Shown one piece after another: positions 1-9,102 of a stretch of 22,820 nucleotides of DNA (its first letter is position 1; each line of letters starts with the position of its first letter). The stretch is from Methylococcaceae bacterium. GTDB taxonomy: Bacteria; Pseudomonadota; Gammaproteobacteria; Methylococcales; Methylomonadaceae. The stretch lies in NCBI GenBank assembly GCA_947505055.1, contig CANNLO010000036.1, positions 1 to 22,820 on the forward strand, given 5' to 3'. The notes below the pieces were generated by a model. The model was not told where the DNA came from and did not search any database. It worked only from the letters and a program-made list of their open reading frames with translations. The position numbers and the translations under genes were made by a program.

Positions 1-191
1 GGGTGAGTGAGATTGTCAATGGCACCCGCCCAATCTCGGCCGATACGGCGCTGCGATTAGGCCTATTCTTTTCCATGGAGCCGCGTTTCTGGATGAACCT
101 GCAGGCCGAGTATGACCTGAGGATGATGAAGCGTGAGAGGGAAGCGAAGATTGCCCCCAGGATTCGTGTCCATCAAATGGCTGCAGCATGA
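1..191 (+). CDS. higA: HigA-family addiction-module antitoxin, C-terminal part (cut by window edge)
   Basis: The reading frame is open from the left edge to a TGA at 189-191. The visible ~62 residues match the second half of HigA-type helix-turn-helix antitoxins: EIVNGTRPISADTALRLG is the DNA-recognition helix region, followed by FWMNLQAEYDLRM, the family signature, and a charged tail. Such proteins neutralise a HigB-type mRNA interferase and repress their own operon; the toxin and the HTH start would lie upstream of the window. The GTG at position 3 falls inside the conserved domain, so it is not the true start. It is unrelated to polysaccharide synthesis and marks the left border of the sugar locus. 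Family assignment is firm; whether a functional toxin partner exists cannot be seen. Confidence 0.8.
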   Translation, partial: VSEIVNGTRPISADTALRLGLFFSMEPRFWMNLQAEYDLRMMKREREAKIAPRIRVHQMAAA

Positions 192-363
192 TGGTTAAGA
201 GCGGGTAATAGCGGGCCTAAGTCTATTGTGATATCAATTTATTCAATAACTTACCGCATTATATAATCAAAATTTTATGTTGAAATTAATCAACTTAATT
301 CAAGCGGTGTGTATTTATCCACGTTGATTGCTGTCAGCATGCGCGCCTATTGGAAGGCCTAGC
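192..363 (+). promoter_or_regulatory. Upstream region of the sugar operon; possible promoter and operator-like dyad
   Basis: This AT-rich gap separates the antitoxin gene from galE. A perfect TATAAT lies at 262-267, but no good -35 hexamer sits 16-18 bases before it. Just downstream, 279-294 is a dyad with arms GTTGA and TCAAC around a 6-base AT spacer, a plausible operator or start-region site. A Shine-Dalgarno-like GGAAGG lies about 7 bases before the galE ATG. I see no strong terminator for the antitoxin gene. This is the only gap of this size upstream of the operon, so a promoter is expected here, but the exact elements are guesses. Confidence 0.35.
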
Positions 364-1371
364 ATGAATATATTACTCACAGGTGGGGCAGGTTACATAG
401 GCAGTCATGCTGCGGTCGTGTTGACCGAAGCGGGCCACCAAGTGGTTGTCCTAGATAACTTTTGCAATAGCCATCGCGGTGTCTTAGATAGGCTCGCCAA
501 GCTTTTAGGGAAGACGCTACCCTGTATTGATGGGGACATCCGTGACACCGATCTTGTTCAAAAAGCCCTGCAGGATTTTAAGATTGATGCGGTGATGCAC
601 TTTGCTGGATTGAAGGCGGTGGGTGAGTCCGTTCAGAAGCCTATTGAGTACTTTGATAACAACGTATCGGGAACGATTAGCCTGCTTAAGGCAATGGAAA
701 AGGTCAATGTAAAAACATTGGTGTTTAGTTCTAGCGCGACTGTTTATGGGGACCCGCAATACCTGCCGCTTGATGAGGCGCACCCAACCAGTTCAACCAG
801 CCCTTACGGTCGAAATAAGTTGCACATTGAAGAGATGCTAAGTGACGTGGTCGCGGCTGATCAAAGCTGGCGAGTGATTTCATTGCGTTACTTTAATCCT
901 GTCGGCGCCCATGAATCAGGCCTAATTGGCGAAGACCCGAATGGCATCCCCAATAACTTGGTACCCTATGTGGCCAAGGTGGCTGCCGGGGAACTGCCTT
1001 CCTTAAGTGTCTTTGGTAATGATTACGAAACGCCTGATGGCACAGGTGTTCGAGATTATATCCACGTGATGGATCTGGTGGAGGGGCACCTGGCTGCACT
1101 TGACTATATTGCCCAACACAGTGGGTACCACGTGGCGAACTTGGGGACGGGCATAGGAACGAGTGTGCTGGAGATGTTAAAGGCTTATGAATTAGCAAGC
1201 TTTAAGAAAATTATTTACAGGGTGTTGGCGCGTCGAGCTGGCGATGTGGCAAGCTGCTACGCCAAGGTTGATAAGGCCAATAGTATGCTGGGTTGGAAGG
1301 CTAAGCGAAGCATCGTTGATATGTGTGCCAGCAGCTGGCATTGGCAAGAAAACCTCAGGAAATTCAGTTGA
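364..1371 (+). CDS. galE: UDP-glucose 4-epimerase GalE
   Basis: Interconverts UDP-glucose and UDP-galactose (and often the N-acetyl forms) in the cytoplasm, supplying galactose donors. The 335-residue protein has the NAD-binding motif GGAGYIGSH at residues 7-15, the SSSATVYG strand around the catalytic Ser124, and the catalytic pair Tyr148/Lys152 in SPYGRNK. The C-terminal ARRAGDVASCYA stretch is typical of GalE, and the length fits the family. I chose the ATG at 364 because a GGAAGG ribosome site precedes it and the nucleotide fold starts at once; the upstream ATG at 328 would add 12 unlikely residues. It is the first gene of the operon, and its stop overlaps the start of manC. Galactose fits the fucosyltransferase further downstream, whose usual acceptor is galactose. 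Confidence 0.93.
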   Translation: MNILLTGGAGYIGSHAAVVLTEAGHQVVVLDNFCNSHRGVLDRLAKLLGKTLPCIDGDIRDTDLVQKALQDFKIDAVMHFAGLKAVGESVQKPIEYFDNNVSGTISLLKAMEKVNVKTLVFSSSATVYGDPQYLPLDEAHPTSSTSPYGRNKLHIEEMLSDVVAADQSWRVISLRYFNPVGAHESGLIGEDPNGIPNNLVPYVAKVAAGELPSLSVFGNDYETPDGTGVRDYIHVMDLVEGHLAALDYIAQHSGYHVANLGTGIGTSVLEMLKAYELASFKKIIYRVLARRAGDVASCYAKVDKANSMLGWKAKRSIVDMCASSWHWQENLRKFS

Positions 1372-2843
1372 TTAACGTTGTCCCGGTAATTTTGTGTGGG
1401 GGCTCGGGCACTCGGCTCTGGCCGCTCTCGCGTGCGGGCTTTCCAAAACAGTTTCTGGTCTTATCCGGAACAACAAGCTTGTTTCAGCAAGCCATTCAAC
1501 GTGTGAATGGCTTGGCGGCGGATGATATTGCTGTCGGTGACACCTTAATCGTGACAGGGGAGGAACACCGTTTCCTGGCACTCGATCAGTTACGTGAGAT
1601 GCCTGAGGTAGCAGCGACCCTGTTGTTGGAGCCTGTGGGACGCAATACTGCACCTGCTTTAACGCTAGCAGCCTTACATGCGGTTGAAAATGGCGAAGAT
1701 CCTATTCTGGTCGTAACCCCCGCCGATCAAACGGTGATGGATGGCTCAGCCTTTACCAAAGCCTTGCAACAAAGCGTCCGCGCTGCGGCCGACGGTAGCA
1801 TTGTGATTTTAGGCATTACCCCCGATAAGCCTGAGACCGGTTATGGCTACATCAAGCAACAAGGGCAGCAAGGAATCAATAGCGAGTACACCGTCGCCCA
1901 GTTCGCCGAAAAACCAGATTTAGCCACGGCAGCGCGCTATGTAGCCAGTGGTGACTATGCGTGGAACAGTGGCATGTTTGTGTTGAGAGCCAGTACTTGG
2001 CTCACAGCCTTGGCGTATTTTAGCCCAGCGATTTCAAGTGCAACGCAACAAGCCTTCTCCCAAAAAACGGTTGATGTGCAGTTTGTGCGACCAGACCAAG
2101 TCGCTTTTACCAATATCCCCAGTGACTCCGTTGATTACGCCGTCCTAGAAAAACTAGCATCTCAGCCGCATGCAGTCGCAGCCCCTAGCATCCAGCCCCT
2201 AGCCCCTATAAAAATGGTGCCCCTTAACGCTGGTTGGAATGATTTAGGCGCTTGGGATGCGGTGTGGCAGGTGAGTGCGCAGGATGGTGATGGTAACGTC
2301 ACGCATGGTGACACCTTAATGGCCAATACCACCAACACCTTCATTCATGCCAGTAGCAGGTTGGTTGGCACCGTGGGTGTGAATAACTTGATTGTTGTAG
2401 AAACGGCCGATGCGATTTTGGTGGCCGATAAAAGTCAAAGTCAGCATGTAAAAAAAATCGTGAGTGAGCTTGTCTCACTCAAGCGCTCCGAGCACATTCT
2501 TCCTCGTAAGGTGCATAGACCTTGGGGCTGGTACGACAGCATTGATGAGGGTGCTCGGTTTAAAGTCAAACGCATTCAGGTCAAGCCTGGCGCAAGCTTA
2601 AGTTTACAAAGACACAAACAACGCGCTGAGCATTGGGTAGTGGTCAAGGGCACTGCTGAAGTGAGTTGTGGGGATAAGACCATCACCCTCACAGAAAACC
2701 AATCGACCTATATTCCCTTAGGGGAGATACATCGCTTGAGTAACCCAGGCACAATACCGTTAGAAATTATTGAGGTGCAGTCTGGTGGCTATTTGGGTGA
2801 GGATGATATTGAGCGATTTGATGATACCTATGGGCGTAAATGA
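1368..2843 (+). CDS. manC: Mannose-1-phosphate guanylyltransferase / mannose-6-phosphate isomerase ManC
   Basis: Bifunctional type II enzyme: the N-terminal part makes GDP-mannose from GTP and mannose-1-phosphate, and the C-terminal cupin isomerises fructose-6-phosphate and mannose-6-phosphate. The nucleotidyltransferase motif [12 protein letters not shown] lies close to the start, AEKPD forms the sugar site, and [12 protein letters not shown] closes the first domain. The cupin shows [18 protein letters not shown] and GTAEV. I place the start at TTG 1368, whose TG is shared with the galE stop (TTGA), with AGGA about 7 bases upstream; homologues begin just before PVIL. An ATG at 1323 lies inside galE and would add 15 unlikely residues. 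The protein is about 491 residues, slightly long because of a short insert near the repeat at 2179-2203. A phosphomannomutase must be encoded elsewhere. Confidence 0.92.
   Translation: MINVVPVILCGGSGTRLWPLSRAGFPKQFLVLSGTTSLFQQAIQRVNGLAADDIAVGDTLIVTGEEHRFLALDQLREMPEVAATLLLEPVGRNTAPALTLAALHAVENGEDPILVVTPADQTVMDGSAFTKALQQSVRAAADGSIVILGITPDKPETGYGYIKQQGQQGINSEYTVAQFAEKPDLATAARYVASGDYAWNSGMFVLRASTWLTALAYFSPAISSATQQAFSQKTVDVQFVRPDQVAFTNIPSDSVDYAVLEKLASQPHAVAAPSIQPLAPIKMVPLNAGWNDLGAWDAVWQVSAQDGDGNVTHGDTLMANTTNTFIHASSRLVGTVGVNNLIVVETADAILVADKSQSQHVKKIVSELVSLKRSEHILPRKVHRPWGWYDSIDEGARFKVKRIQVKPGASLSLQRHKQRAEHWVVVKGTAEVSCGDKTITLTENQSTYIPLGEIHRLSNPGTIPLEIIEVQSGGYLGEDDIERFDDTYGRK
2179..2203. repeat. Short direct repeat inside manC
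   Basis: The 11-mer CAGCCCCTAGC occurs at 2179-2189 and again at 2193-2203, a 14-base period. It encodes a proline-rich insert just before the conserved [10 protein letters not shown] motif, where other ManC proteins usually run straight into the motif. It looks like a slippage duplication in a surface loop. The frame stays open. Confidence 0.6.
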
Positions 2844-3817
2844 TGACAGCGACTAGCCAACCAAAAATCTATGTGGCTGGTCATCGTGGCATGGTGGGTT
2901 TTGCCATTATTCGTGAACTTGCAAACCAAGGTCAGACGAATATTGTGGTGCGTACGCATGCTGAGCTTGATTTAACTGACCAGCAAGCAGTTCGCACCTT
3001 TTTCGATTCTGAAAAACCGGACCAAGTGTATTTGGCTGCGGCTAAGGTCGGCGGTATTCATGCCAACAACACTTATCCAGCCGAATTCATCTACCAGAAC
3101 CTGATGATGGAAGCGAATATTATCCACGAAGCTTATAAGCACGGTGTTCAGAAGTTGTTGTTCTTAGGGTCTAGCTGTATCTACCCCAAGTTAGTTGAAC
3201 AGCCGATGAAAGAAGATGCTTTATTGACTGGGGTCCTTGAGGCTACCAACGAGCCGTATGCCATTGCTAAGATTGCCGGTATTAAGCTCTGTGAGAGCTA
3301 TAACCGCCAGTATGGCGTTGATTACCGCAGTGTGATGCCGACTAATTTGTATGGGGTAGGGGATAACTACCATCCAGAAAATAGTCATGTGATTCCAGCC
3401 TTAATTCGTCGCTTCCACGAGGCTAAGATGAATAATGCACCTGAGGTGGTCATTTGGGGCTCAGGCTCACCGATGCGTGAGTTTCTGTATGTGGATGACA
3501 TGGCAGCGGCTAGTGTCTACGTGATGAATTTAGACAAGAGCATTTATGATCAACAAACAGGGCCTATGTTAAGCCATATTAATGTTGGCTTTGGCTCGGA
3601 TGTAACGATTAAAGCATTAGCGCAAGCCATTTCTGCGGTGGTAGGGTATCAAGGTAGTATTGGGTTTGATGCAAGTAAGTCTGATGGCACAGCCAGAAAG
3701 CTCATGGATAGTGGGCGCTTAAATAGCTTAGGGTGGAAAGCGCAAGTGAATTTAAAGGATGGGCTTACCAAGGCCTATCAAGATTATTTAGCAAATAGTG
3801 AAGCGTTGAGGAAATAG
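2840..3817 (+). CDS. fcl: GDP-L-fucose synthase (GDP-4-keto-6-deoxymannose 3,5-epimerase-4-reductase)
   Basis: Converts GDP-4-keto-6-deoxy-D-mannose to GDP-L-fucose with NADPH. Of 325 residues, AGHRGMVG (13-20) is the NADP-binding loop, LGSSCIYP contains Ser111 and Cys113, and Tyr140/Lys144 sit in PYAIAK. His183 follows in ENSHVIP. These five positions equal the catalytic Ser, Cys, Tyr, Lys and His of the E. coli enzyme with a constant shift of four, so it should be active. The ATG at 2840 overlaps the manC stop (ATGA); the ATG at 2843 is an equally possible start. Here fcl precedes gmd, the reverse of the E. coli colanic acid order. Its product feeds the GT11 fucosyltransferase at 16925. Confidence 0.93.
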   Translation: MMTATSQPKIYVAGHRGMVGFAIIRELANQGQTNIVVRTHAELDLTDQQAVRTFFDSEKPDQVYLAAAKVGGIHANNTYPAEFIYQNLMMEANIIHEAYKHGVQKLLFLGSSCIYPKLVEQPMKEDALLTGVLEATNEPYAIAKIAGIKLCESYNRQYGVDYRSVMPTNLYGVGDNYHPENSHVIPALIRRFHEAKMNNAPEVVIWGSGSPMREFLYVDDMAAASVYVMNLDKSIYDQQTGPMLSHINVGFGSDVTIKALAQAISAVVGYQGSIGFDASKSDGTARKLMDSGRLNSLGWKAQVNLKDGLTKAYQDYLANSEALRK

Positions 3818-3821
3818 AATA

Positions 3822-4946
3822 ATGGTCAAACAAAAGGTTGCCTTAATCACGGGGGTTACCGGTCAGGACGGCTCTTACTTAGCAGAGTTCTTACTAGAGA
3901 AGGGTTACATGGTGCACGGCATTAAACGCCGTGCCAGTTCACTGAATACCCAGCGCGTTGATCACATCTATCAAGATCCGCACATTGAGAATGCATACTT
4001 TAAATTGCATTACGGCGACCTTAGCGATACTAGCAATTTGATTCGTATCGTACAAGAAACACAACCAGATGAGATTTATAACCTAGGTGCGCAGAGTCAT
4101 GTAGCGGTGAGTTTCGAGAGCCCAGAATACACGGCGGATGTGGATGCGATTGGTACCTTAAGGTTGCTAGAAGCCATCCGAATACTCGGTCTTGAGAAAA
4201 AGACGCGTTTTTATCAGGCATCCACTTCCGAACTCTATGGCCTAGTGCAAGAAATCCCACAAAAAGAAACTACGCCTTTCTACCCGCGGAGTCCCTATGC
4301 AGCGGCCAAAATGTATGCCTATTGGATTACGGTCAATTACCGTGAGGCCTATGGTATGTATGCCTGTAATGGTATCTTGTTTAACCATGAGAGTCCTCGT
4401 CGAGGCGAAACCTTTGTGACACGTAAAATTACAAGGGGATTAGCTAATATCGCGCAGGGTTTAGAATCGTGCATTTACATGGGTAACTTAGATGCACTTC
4501 GTGATTGGGGTCATGCCAAGGATTATGTACGAATGCAGTGGATGATGTTGCAGCAAAATGTTGCCGAAGACTTTGTGATTGCTACAGGCGTGCAATACAG
4601 TGTTCGTCAATTTATTGAGTGGTCAGCGGCAGAACTTGGGGTCACATTAAAGTTTGAAGGACAAGGCGTTGATGAGATTGCAACTGTCACCTCAATTGTT
4701 GGCGACAATGCCCCAGGACTCAAAGTAGGTGATCTGATTGTTCGTATCGACCTGCGTTACTTCCGCCCGACTGAAGTTGAGACGTTGTTGGGTGATCCAA
4801 CTAAAGCAAAAGAAAAATTAGGATGGGTACCGGAAATTACTGTGCAAGAAATGTGCGCCGAGATGGTAGCAAGTGATTTAGCGCAAGCCAAGCAGCATGC
4901 GCTACTTAAAAAGCATGGCTATTCAGTTAATGTGAGCGTGGAGTAA
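3822..4946 (+). CDS. gmd: GDP-mannose 4,6-dehydratase
   Basis: Dehydrates GDP-D-mannose to GDP-4-keto-6-deoxymannose, the first committed step to GDP-L-fucose. The 374-residue protein has [11 protein letters not shown] at 10-20, HGIKRRASS and HYGDLSD for NADP(H) binding, the STSELYG strand at 134-140, and Tyr159/Lys163 in [25 protein letters not shown] and [18 protein letters not shown] are typical of the family. The start at 3822 follows the fcl stop by four bases, with GAGGAA just upstream. Together with manC and fcl it forms a complete route from mannose-1-phosphate to GDP-L-fucose. Confidence 0.95.
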   Translation: MVKQKVALITGVTGQDGSYLAEFLLEKGYMVHGIKRRASSLNTQRVDHIYQDPHIENAYFKLHYGDLSDTSNLIRIVQETQPDEIYNLGAQSHVAVSFESPEYTADVDAIGTLRLLEAIRILGLEKKTRFYQASTSELYGLVQEIPQKETTPFYPRSPYAAAKMYAYWITVNYREAYGMYACNGILFNHESPRRGETFVTRKITRGLANIAQGLESCIYMGNLDALRDWGHAKDYVRMQWMMLQQNVAEDFVIATGVQYSVRQFIEWSAAELGVTLKFEGQGVDEIATVTSIVGDNAPGLKVGDLIVRIDLRYFRPTEVETLLGDPTKAKEKLGWVPEITVQEMCAEMVASDLAQAKQHALLKKHGYSVNVSVE

Positions 4947-4950
4947 ACGT

Positions 4951-5724
4951 ATGAAAGCAGTTATTTTTGCAGGCGGACTAGGCACGCGAATTAGTGAAGA
5001 AACCTCAACGCGTCCCAAACCGATGGTTGAGGTTGGGGGGAAGCCAATTTTATGGCACATTCTTAAAATGTACTCTGCACATGGTGTTAATGACTTTGTG
5101 ATTTGTTGCGGTTACAAAGGTTATATGATTAAAGAGTATTTCGCGAACTACTTTTTGCACATGTCGGACATTACCTTTGATATGTCAAATAATAAGATGG
5201 AAGTGCATCAACGTAATGCAGAGTCATGGAGAGTTACCTTGGTTGATACCGGAGAAAATACCATGACCGGTGGTCGCCTCAAACGCGTAACTGATTACGT
5301 GAAAGATGAAGAAGCATTTTGTTTAACTTATGGTGATGGTGTTAGTGATGTCAATATTACTGAGTTGATTGCATTCCACAAAACTCAAAATGTCAAAGCA
5401 ACACTAACAGCCACTTTGCCTCCCGCTCGTTTTGGTGTGCTTGAGATGCAAGGAACTAAGATCAATAGTTTCCGCGAAAAGCCACAGGGTGATGGTGCCA
5501 TGATTAATGGTGGTTTTTTTGTGCTATCTCCCCAAGTGATTGACTATATTGCTGATGATGAAACCACTTGGGAACGCGAGCCCATGGAGCGTTTGGCAGA
5601 AGAAGGTCAGTTGGCAGCATTTCAACATCAAGGATTTTGGCAGCCTATGGATACGCTACGTGATAAGGAGCACCTCGAAAAGTTGTGGCAGACAGGCAAG
5701 GCTCCGTGGAAGGTTTGGAAATGA
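4951..5724 (+). CDS. rfbF: Glucose-1-phosphate cytidylyltransferase
   Basis: Makes CDP-glucose from CTP and glucose-1-phosphate, opening the CDP-6-deoxy-sugar pathway. The 257-residue protein has the pyrophosphorylase signature [10 protein letters not shown] near the start and [16 protein letters not shown] directly after, the cytidylyltransferase form of the motif. [10 protein letters not shown] carries metal-binding acidic residues, and [16 protein letters not shown] follows in the sugar-binding half. The length fits the family. GGAG precedes the ATG at a good distance. It abuts gmd by four bases and overlaps rfbG by ATGA, and the rfbF-rfbG pair is the classic entry to abequose, tyvelose, yersiniose and related sugars. 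Confidence 0.94.
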   Translation: MKAVIFAGGLGTRISEETSTRPKPMVEVGGKPILWHILKMYSAHGVNDFVICCGYKGYMIKEYFANYFLHMSDITFDMSNNKMEVHQRNAESWRVTLVDTGENTMTGGRLKRVTDYVKDEEAFCLTYGDGVSDVNITELIAFHKTQNVKATLTATLPPARFGVLEMQGTKINSFREKPQGDGAMINGGFFVLSPQVIDYIADDETTWEREPMERLAEEGQLAAFQHQGFWQPMDTLRDKEHLEKLWQTGKAPWKVWK

Positions 5725-6821
5725 ATGCTGTATTTTGGCATGGTAAGCGCGTCTTACTTACAGGTCATACTGGCTTTAAAGGGAGTTGGTTATCACTTTG
5801 GTTGCAATCGATGGGTGCGGAAGTTGTTGGGTACGCGCTAACACCACCCACGAATCCTAGTTTGTTTGAAGTGGCTAAAGTTGACCAAGGCATGACCAGT
5901 ATTATTGGCGATATCCGTGATTTAGCGCATTTACAGAAAGTGTTTACTGAGCATAAACCTGAAATTGTGATCCATATGGCGGCTCAACCTCTGGTACGCT
6001 ACTCCTATCTTGAGCCAGTTGAAACCTATTCAACCAACGTCATGGGGGTTGTAAATTTGCTTGAAGCTGTACGTCAAACAAAGAGCGTTAAAGCCGTCGT
6101 GAATGTCACCACCGATAAATGTTACGAGAACCGCGAGTGGGCATGGGGTTATCGCGAGAACGAAGCGATGGGTGGATTTGATCCATACTCTAGTAGCAAG
6201 GGTTGTGCAGAACTGGTCACGGCAGCCTATCGCAATTCTTATTTCCATCCAGAAAAATATCAAGATCACGGTGTTGCTATAGCCACTGCACGTGCAGGCA
6301 ATGTGATTGGTGGTGGTGACTGGGCAAAGGACAGACTAATTCCTGATGTAATGAAAGCTTTTGCCGCCCATACTCCCGCGTCCATTCGCTACCCAAATGC
6401 GATAAGACCATGGCAGCACGTCCTAGAGCCTTTGAGCGGCTATTTGATGCTGGCGGAACGGTTATTCGAGTATGGCCCTGCTTATGCTGAAGGGTGGAAC
6501 TTTGGTCCGAATGATGAAGATACGAAACCCGTATCTTGGATTGCCGACAAATTATCAGACATGTGGGGCGAAGATTCGAGTTGGCGTATTGAAGAGGGTG
6601 AGCATCCACATGAAGCTAACTATTTGAAACTTGACATATCAAAGGCGCGTATGCGCCTAAATTGGCGTCCCAAGATGAATCTAGAAGAAGCTTTAAGACT
6701 GATTGTTGAATGGACAAAAAAATATCAGGATGGGGTTAATGTGTATGAAACAACGTTAGTACAAATCAAGCAATACCAAGCTCTTATGGTAAGTGAGCGA
6801 AAATTAAAGGCGATATCATGA
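5721..6821 (+). CDS. rfbG: CDP-glucose 4,6-dehydratase
   Basis: Converts CDP-D-glucose to CDP-4-keto-6-deoxy-D-glucose with bound NAD. The 366-residue protein has [10 protein letters not shown] at 15-24 (cofactor binding), [10 protein letters not shown], the catalytic TTDKCYEN strand at 130-137, and Tyr156/Lys160 in [26 protein letters not shown] and [13 protein letters not shown] are hallmarks of this dehydratase. I use the ATG at 5721, which overlaps the rfbF stop and precedes the conserved [10 protein letters not shown]; the upstream ATG at 5685 lies within rfbF. No rfbH-type 3-dehydrase follows in this window, so the product probably keeps oxygen at C3, unlike abequose-type sugars. Confidence 0.94.
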   Translation: MNAVFWHGKRVLLTGHTGFKGSWLSLWLQSMGAEVVGYALTPPTNPSLFEVAKVDQGMTSIIGDIRDLAHLQKVFTEHKPEIVIHMAAQPLVRYSYLEPVETYSTNVMGVVNLLEAVRQTKSVKAVVNVTTDKCYENREWAWGYRENEAMGGFDPYSSSKGCAELVTAAYRNSYFHPEKYQDHGVAIATARAGNVIGGGDWAKDRLIPDVMKAFAAHTPASIRYPNAIRPWQHVLEPLSGYLMLAERLFEYGPAYAEGWNFGPNDEDTKPVSWIADKLSDMWGEDSSWRIEEGEHPHEANYLKLDISKARMRLNWRPKMNLEEALRLIVEWTKKYQDGVNVYETTLVQIKQYQALMVSERKLKAIS

Positions 6822-8062
6822 AAACACCAAGTATTTATAAATTATCAAATTGTCGCATCTGCGGCGGAAAAAATTTGCAAAAATTTATACATTTACCTAA
6901 CATGCCGTTCACTGACGATTTTGTTACGCCGGAAAGAAAAGACACTGAATTTAAAGCGGATATAGATATATTTGTATGTGAGGAATGCTTAACAGCACAA
7001 ACTCAACACAATGTTGATGTTGCCGACTATTATGAAGACTATCAGTACTCTGTTGGAGACTCAGTCTTAGCTAAGGGGTTCATGAAAATATTGGCTAAAC
7101 GCCTTAAACAGGCATACTACCCCTTAATAAATGGCAAAAAAGTGCTTGAGGTTGGTTCTAGCGATGGGGAGCAGTTGTTAGCTTTCAAAATGACTGGATG
7201 CAGAGTTCTAGGTTACGAGCCATCATCCGTTTTATGCGATATGTCTGAGGAGAAAGGTGTGCCGACGATTCAGGGCCTATTTACCTCTGACTCGGTTGAG
7301 TTGTTGCCATCAGACTTTAAAGAAGTTGATGTGGTCATGCTTTCTTATACCTTTGACCACTTGCCTGATCCTGTTTCATTCTTAAAAACCACTGCATCTA
7401 TCTTAAATAAACACGATGGACTGTTGGTTGTAGAGATTCACAATCTTGAGAAGATATTAGAGAGGCAAGAGTTCTGTTTGTTTGAACACGAGCACTCAAT
7501 TTACTTGACAGAACAAACTGTTATAAATATTTGTGAGTCTGTTGGCTTGGTGGTAATTGATTTTGATTTAGTGCCAGAAGTAGAGCGCCGTGCTAACTCA
7601 TTAATTTTTATTGCAACACCTGTTGGTTCAAAGTTTTCTGATAAGTCGATTAAATATAGATCGTCCAAAGATTTTTCTGATTTGAAGTTTTACAGCATGG
7701 TGGGCGAGAACATCCGTCAGGGCATAGCAAACTTGGAAAAATTCGTTGATCAAATAACGGCTCAGAATAAGAAATTAATTGGATATGGTGCTGGTGGCAG
7801 AGGCGTGATGACGCTTGCAGCAATGCAGAATGCACAAAAATTTGCATATGTGGTTGATAAAAAACCCAAGAGTCCAGGGCTGTTGATGCCTAAAACTGGA
7901 TTGCGTGTTTTCCCGATAGAGCAATTGAGTGTCGATCCCGCCGATGAAATATTGGTATTTAGTTTTGGCTATATGGATGAAATTCAGAAAGAATTATCAG
8001 TTATGGGATACAAGCCAGAACAATTCCATTCATTGATCGATGTGTTGGCTGGGCGTTATTAA
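6818..8062 (+). CDS. SAM-dependent sugar C-methyltransferase (TylCIII/NovU/TcaB9-like)
   Basis: Probably adds a methyl group to carbon 3 of a nucleotide-linked 4-keto-6-deoxy sugar. Three blocks are seen in 414 residues: an N-terminal zinc-binding part with Cys12/Cys15 and Cys54/Cys57, a Rossmann SAM domain with EVGSSDGE at 111-118, and a C-terminal part with GYGAGGRG, as in the C-methyltransferase C-terminal domain. His181 and Glu225-His226 sit near where TcaB9 has its catalytic His and Glu-His. It overlaps rfbG by ATGA, so CDP-4-keto-6-deoxyglucose is the likely substrate; a 4-keto group is what this chemistry needs. The family is secure; the exact carbon methylated is inferred. RBS support is weak, so coupling to rfbG is likely. 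Confidence 0.82.
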   Translation: MKTPSIYKLSNCRICGGKNLQKFIHLPNMPFTDDFVTPERKDTEFKADIDIFVCEECLTAQTQHNVDVADYYEDYQYSVGDSVLAKGFMKILAKRLKQAYYPLINGKKVLEVGSSDGEQLLAFKMTGCRVLGYEPSSVLCDMSEEKGVPTIQGLFTSDSVELLPSDFKEVDVVMLSYTFDHLPDPVSFLKTTASILNKHDGLLVVEIHNLEKILERQEFCLFEHEHSIYLTEQTVINICESVGLVVIDFDLVPEVERRANSLIFIATPVGSKFSDKSIKYRSSKDFSDLKFYSMVGENIRQGIANLEKFVDQITAQNKKLIGYGAGGRGVMTLAAMQNAQKFAYVVDKKPKSPGLLMPKTGLRVFPIEQLSVDPADEILVFSFGYMDEIQKELSVMGYKPEQFHSLIDVLAGRY

Positions 8063-8067
8063 AGTAT

Positions 8068-8985
8068 ATGTACAAACGAATTGTTATTACTGGTGCAACT
8101 GGTTTCATTGGCGCAGCGATTGTGCGCGAGTTTCTGATGAGTGGAGATGAGGTTATCGTATTAACTCGCGCCAACTCAAATCTTTCGAGACTAAAAAGTG
8201 TAAGGCATTCTCTTCAACTCGTGACTTATGGTAGCCTGGTTGAGGAAGGCTTGATTGAATCAATTGCAGCGAATCAAACGGATGTGTTTATCCATTGCGC
8301 CTGGCGTGGTGTCGGTGGTGATGAGCGCAATGAGGCATTTCAAATTTCTGAAAATATCCCAACCACCATTCAGTCAGTTGAATTGGCTGCAAAGTTAGGT
8401 TGTCAGCAATGGATAGGACTCGGTTCACAGGCTGAGTATGGCAATTTAAATTGCAAGATCAGTGAAAGCAGCGGAATCTTGCCAACTACGCTATACGGTA
8501 AAGCAAAATTGTCTGCTGGTATTGCCGCATTGGGATTGTGTGAGGCTTACGAAATTAAGGGTTCGTGGTTACGGGTATTCTCAACTTATGGACCCTGCGA
8601 TGCGCCGCATTGGTTCATTCCCTATGTTATTCAAGAGTTTTTGGCAGGTCGAGCCCCACAATTGACAAAATGTGAGCAGCTTTGGGATTATCTGCATGTT
8701 GAGGATGCAGCTCGAGCTGTGATTGCAGTAGCGCAAGCAAAAGCCTCTGGTGTATTTAATTTAGGCTCAGGATCAACATATCCCTTGAAGACCTATATTG
8801 AAACAATTCGTGAGATTTTGAGAACAAATTTGATTCCTAAGTATGGTGCAATCGCCTACAGACCTGATCAAGTGATGCATCTGGAAGCAGATATAAGCCG
8901 ACTTATTGAAGAAACAGGGTGGAAGCCATCAGTGAACATATTAAGTGGGTTGACGCAAACCGTTGAATTTGAGAGAACTCGCTAA
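8068..8985 (+). CDS. NAD-dependent epimerase/dehydratase family protein, probable CDP-4-keto-sugar reductase or epimerase
   Basis: An extended short-chain dehydrogenase/reductase of 305 residues. GATGFIG (9-15) binds the dinucleotide; Ser120 in GLGSQAEYG and Tyr143/Lys147 in YGKAK form the catalytic set; DYLHVEDAARA and FNLGSG are typical of nucleotide-sugar enzymes. It lies between the C-methyltransferase and the split transketolase, so reduction of a keto group in the CDP-sugar, at C4 or in an added side chain, is the likely job. I cannot tell reductase from epimerase by eye. The start at 8068 follows the previous stop by five bases without a clear ribosome site. Family confident, substrate inferred. 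Confidence 0.78.
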   Translation: MYKRIVITGATGFIGAAIVREFLMSGDEVIVLTRANSNLSRLKSVRHSLQLVTYGSLVEEGLIESIAANQTDVFIHCAWRGVGGDERNEAFQISENIPTTIQSVELAAKLGCQQWIGLGSQAEYGNLNCKISESSGILPTTLYGKAKLSAGIAALGLCEAYEIKGSWLRVFSTYGPCDAPHWFIPYVIQEFLAGRAPQLTKCEQLWDYLHVEDAARAVIAVAQAKASGVFNLGSGSTYPLKTYIETIREILRTNLIPKYGAIAYRPDQVMHLEADISRLIEETGWKPSVNILSGLTQTVEFERTR

Positions 8986-9021
8986 AGAAATTAATGCTAA
9001 ATCTAAATAGAAAGTAGGGAA

Positions 9022-9102
9022 ATGCTGAAAAAATTTGTTGCTAGAATAATAGTAGTGATTGTGTTGCCTTGTAATACGAGACATTCATCTTCGGAATATT
9101 AA
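9022..9102 (+). CDS. Possible 26-residue hydrophobic leader peptide
   Basis: In the 117-base gap before the transketolase genes there is an ATG at 9022 preceded by AGTAGGGA, running to a TAA at 9100-9102 that touches the next ATG. The peptide starts MLKKFVARIIVVIVLP and ends polar, like a short signal or membrane segment. It may only couple translation to the next gene, be a relic of a lost gene, or be chance. The ribosome site is closer to the ATG than ideal. I do not recognise a family. Confidence 0.25.
   Translation: MLKKFVARIIVVIVLPCNTRHSSSEY

Noticed and set aside
303..312. GCGGTGTG resembling part of the RfaH ops/JUMPstart element
   Set aside because: Only a short core matches, and the rest of the consensus is absent; not enough to claim RfaH control.
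2450..2457. A8 run in manC (and a similar one near 21274 in fnlA) as possible slippage sites
   Set aside because: Eight A in conserved housekeeping-like sugar genes is unremarkable and gives lysine codons expected at these positions.
6277..6609. Open frame of 110 codons on the minus strand inside rfbG
   Set aside because: Antisense to conserved rfbG sequence; composition looks like a shadow and there is no ribosome site.
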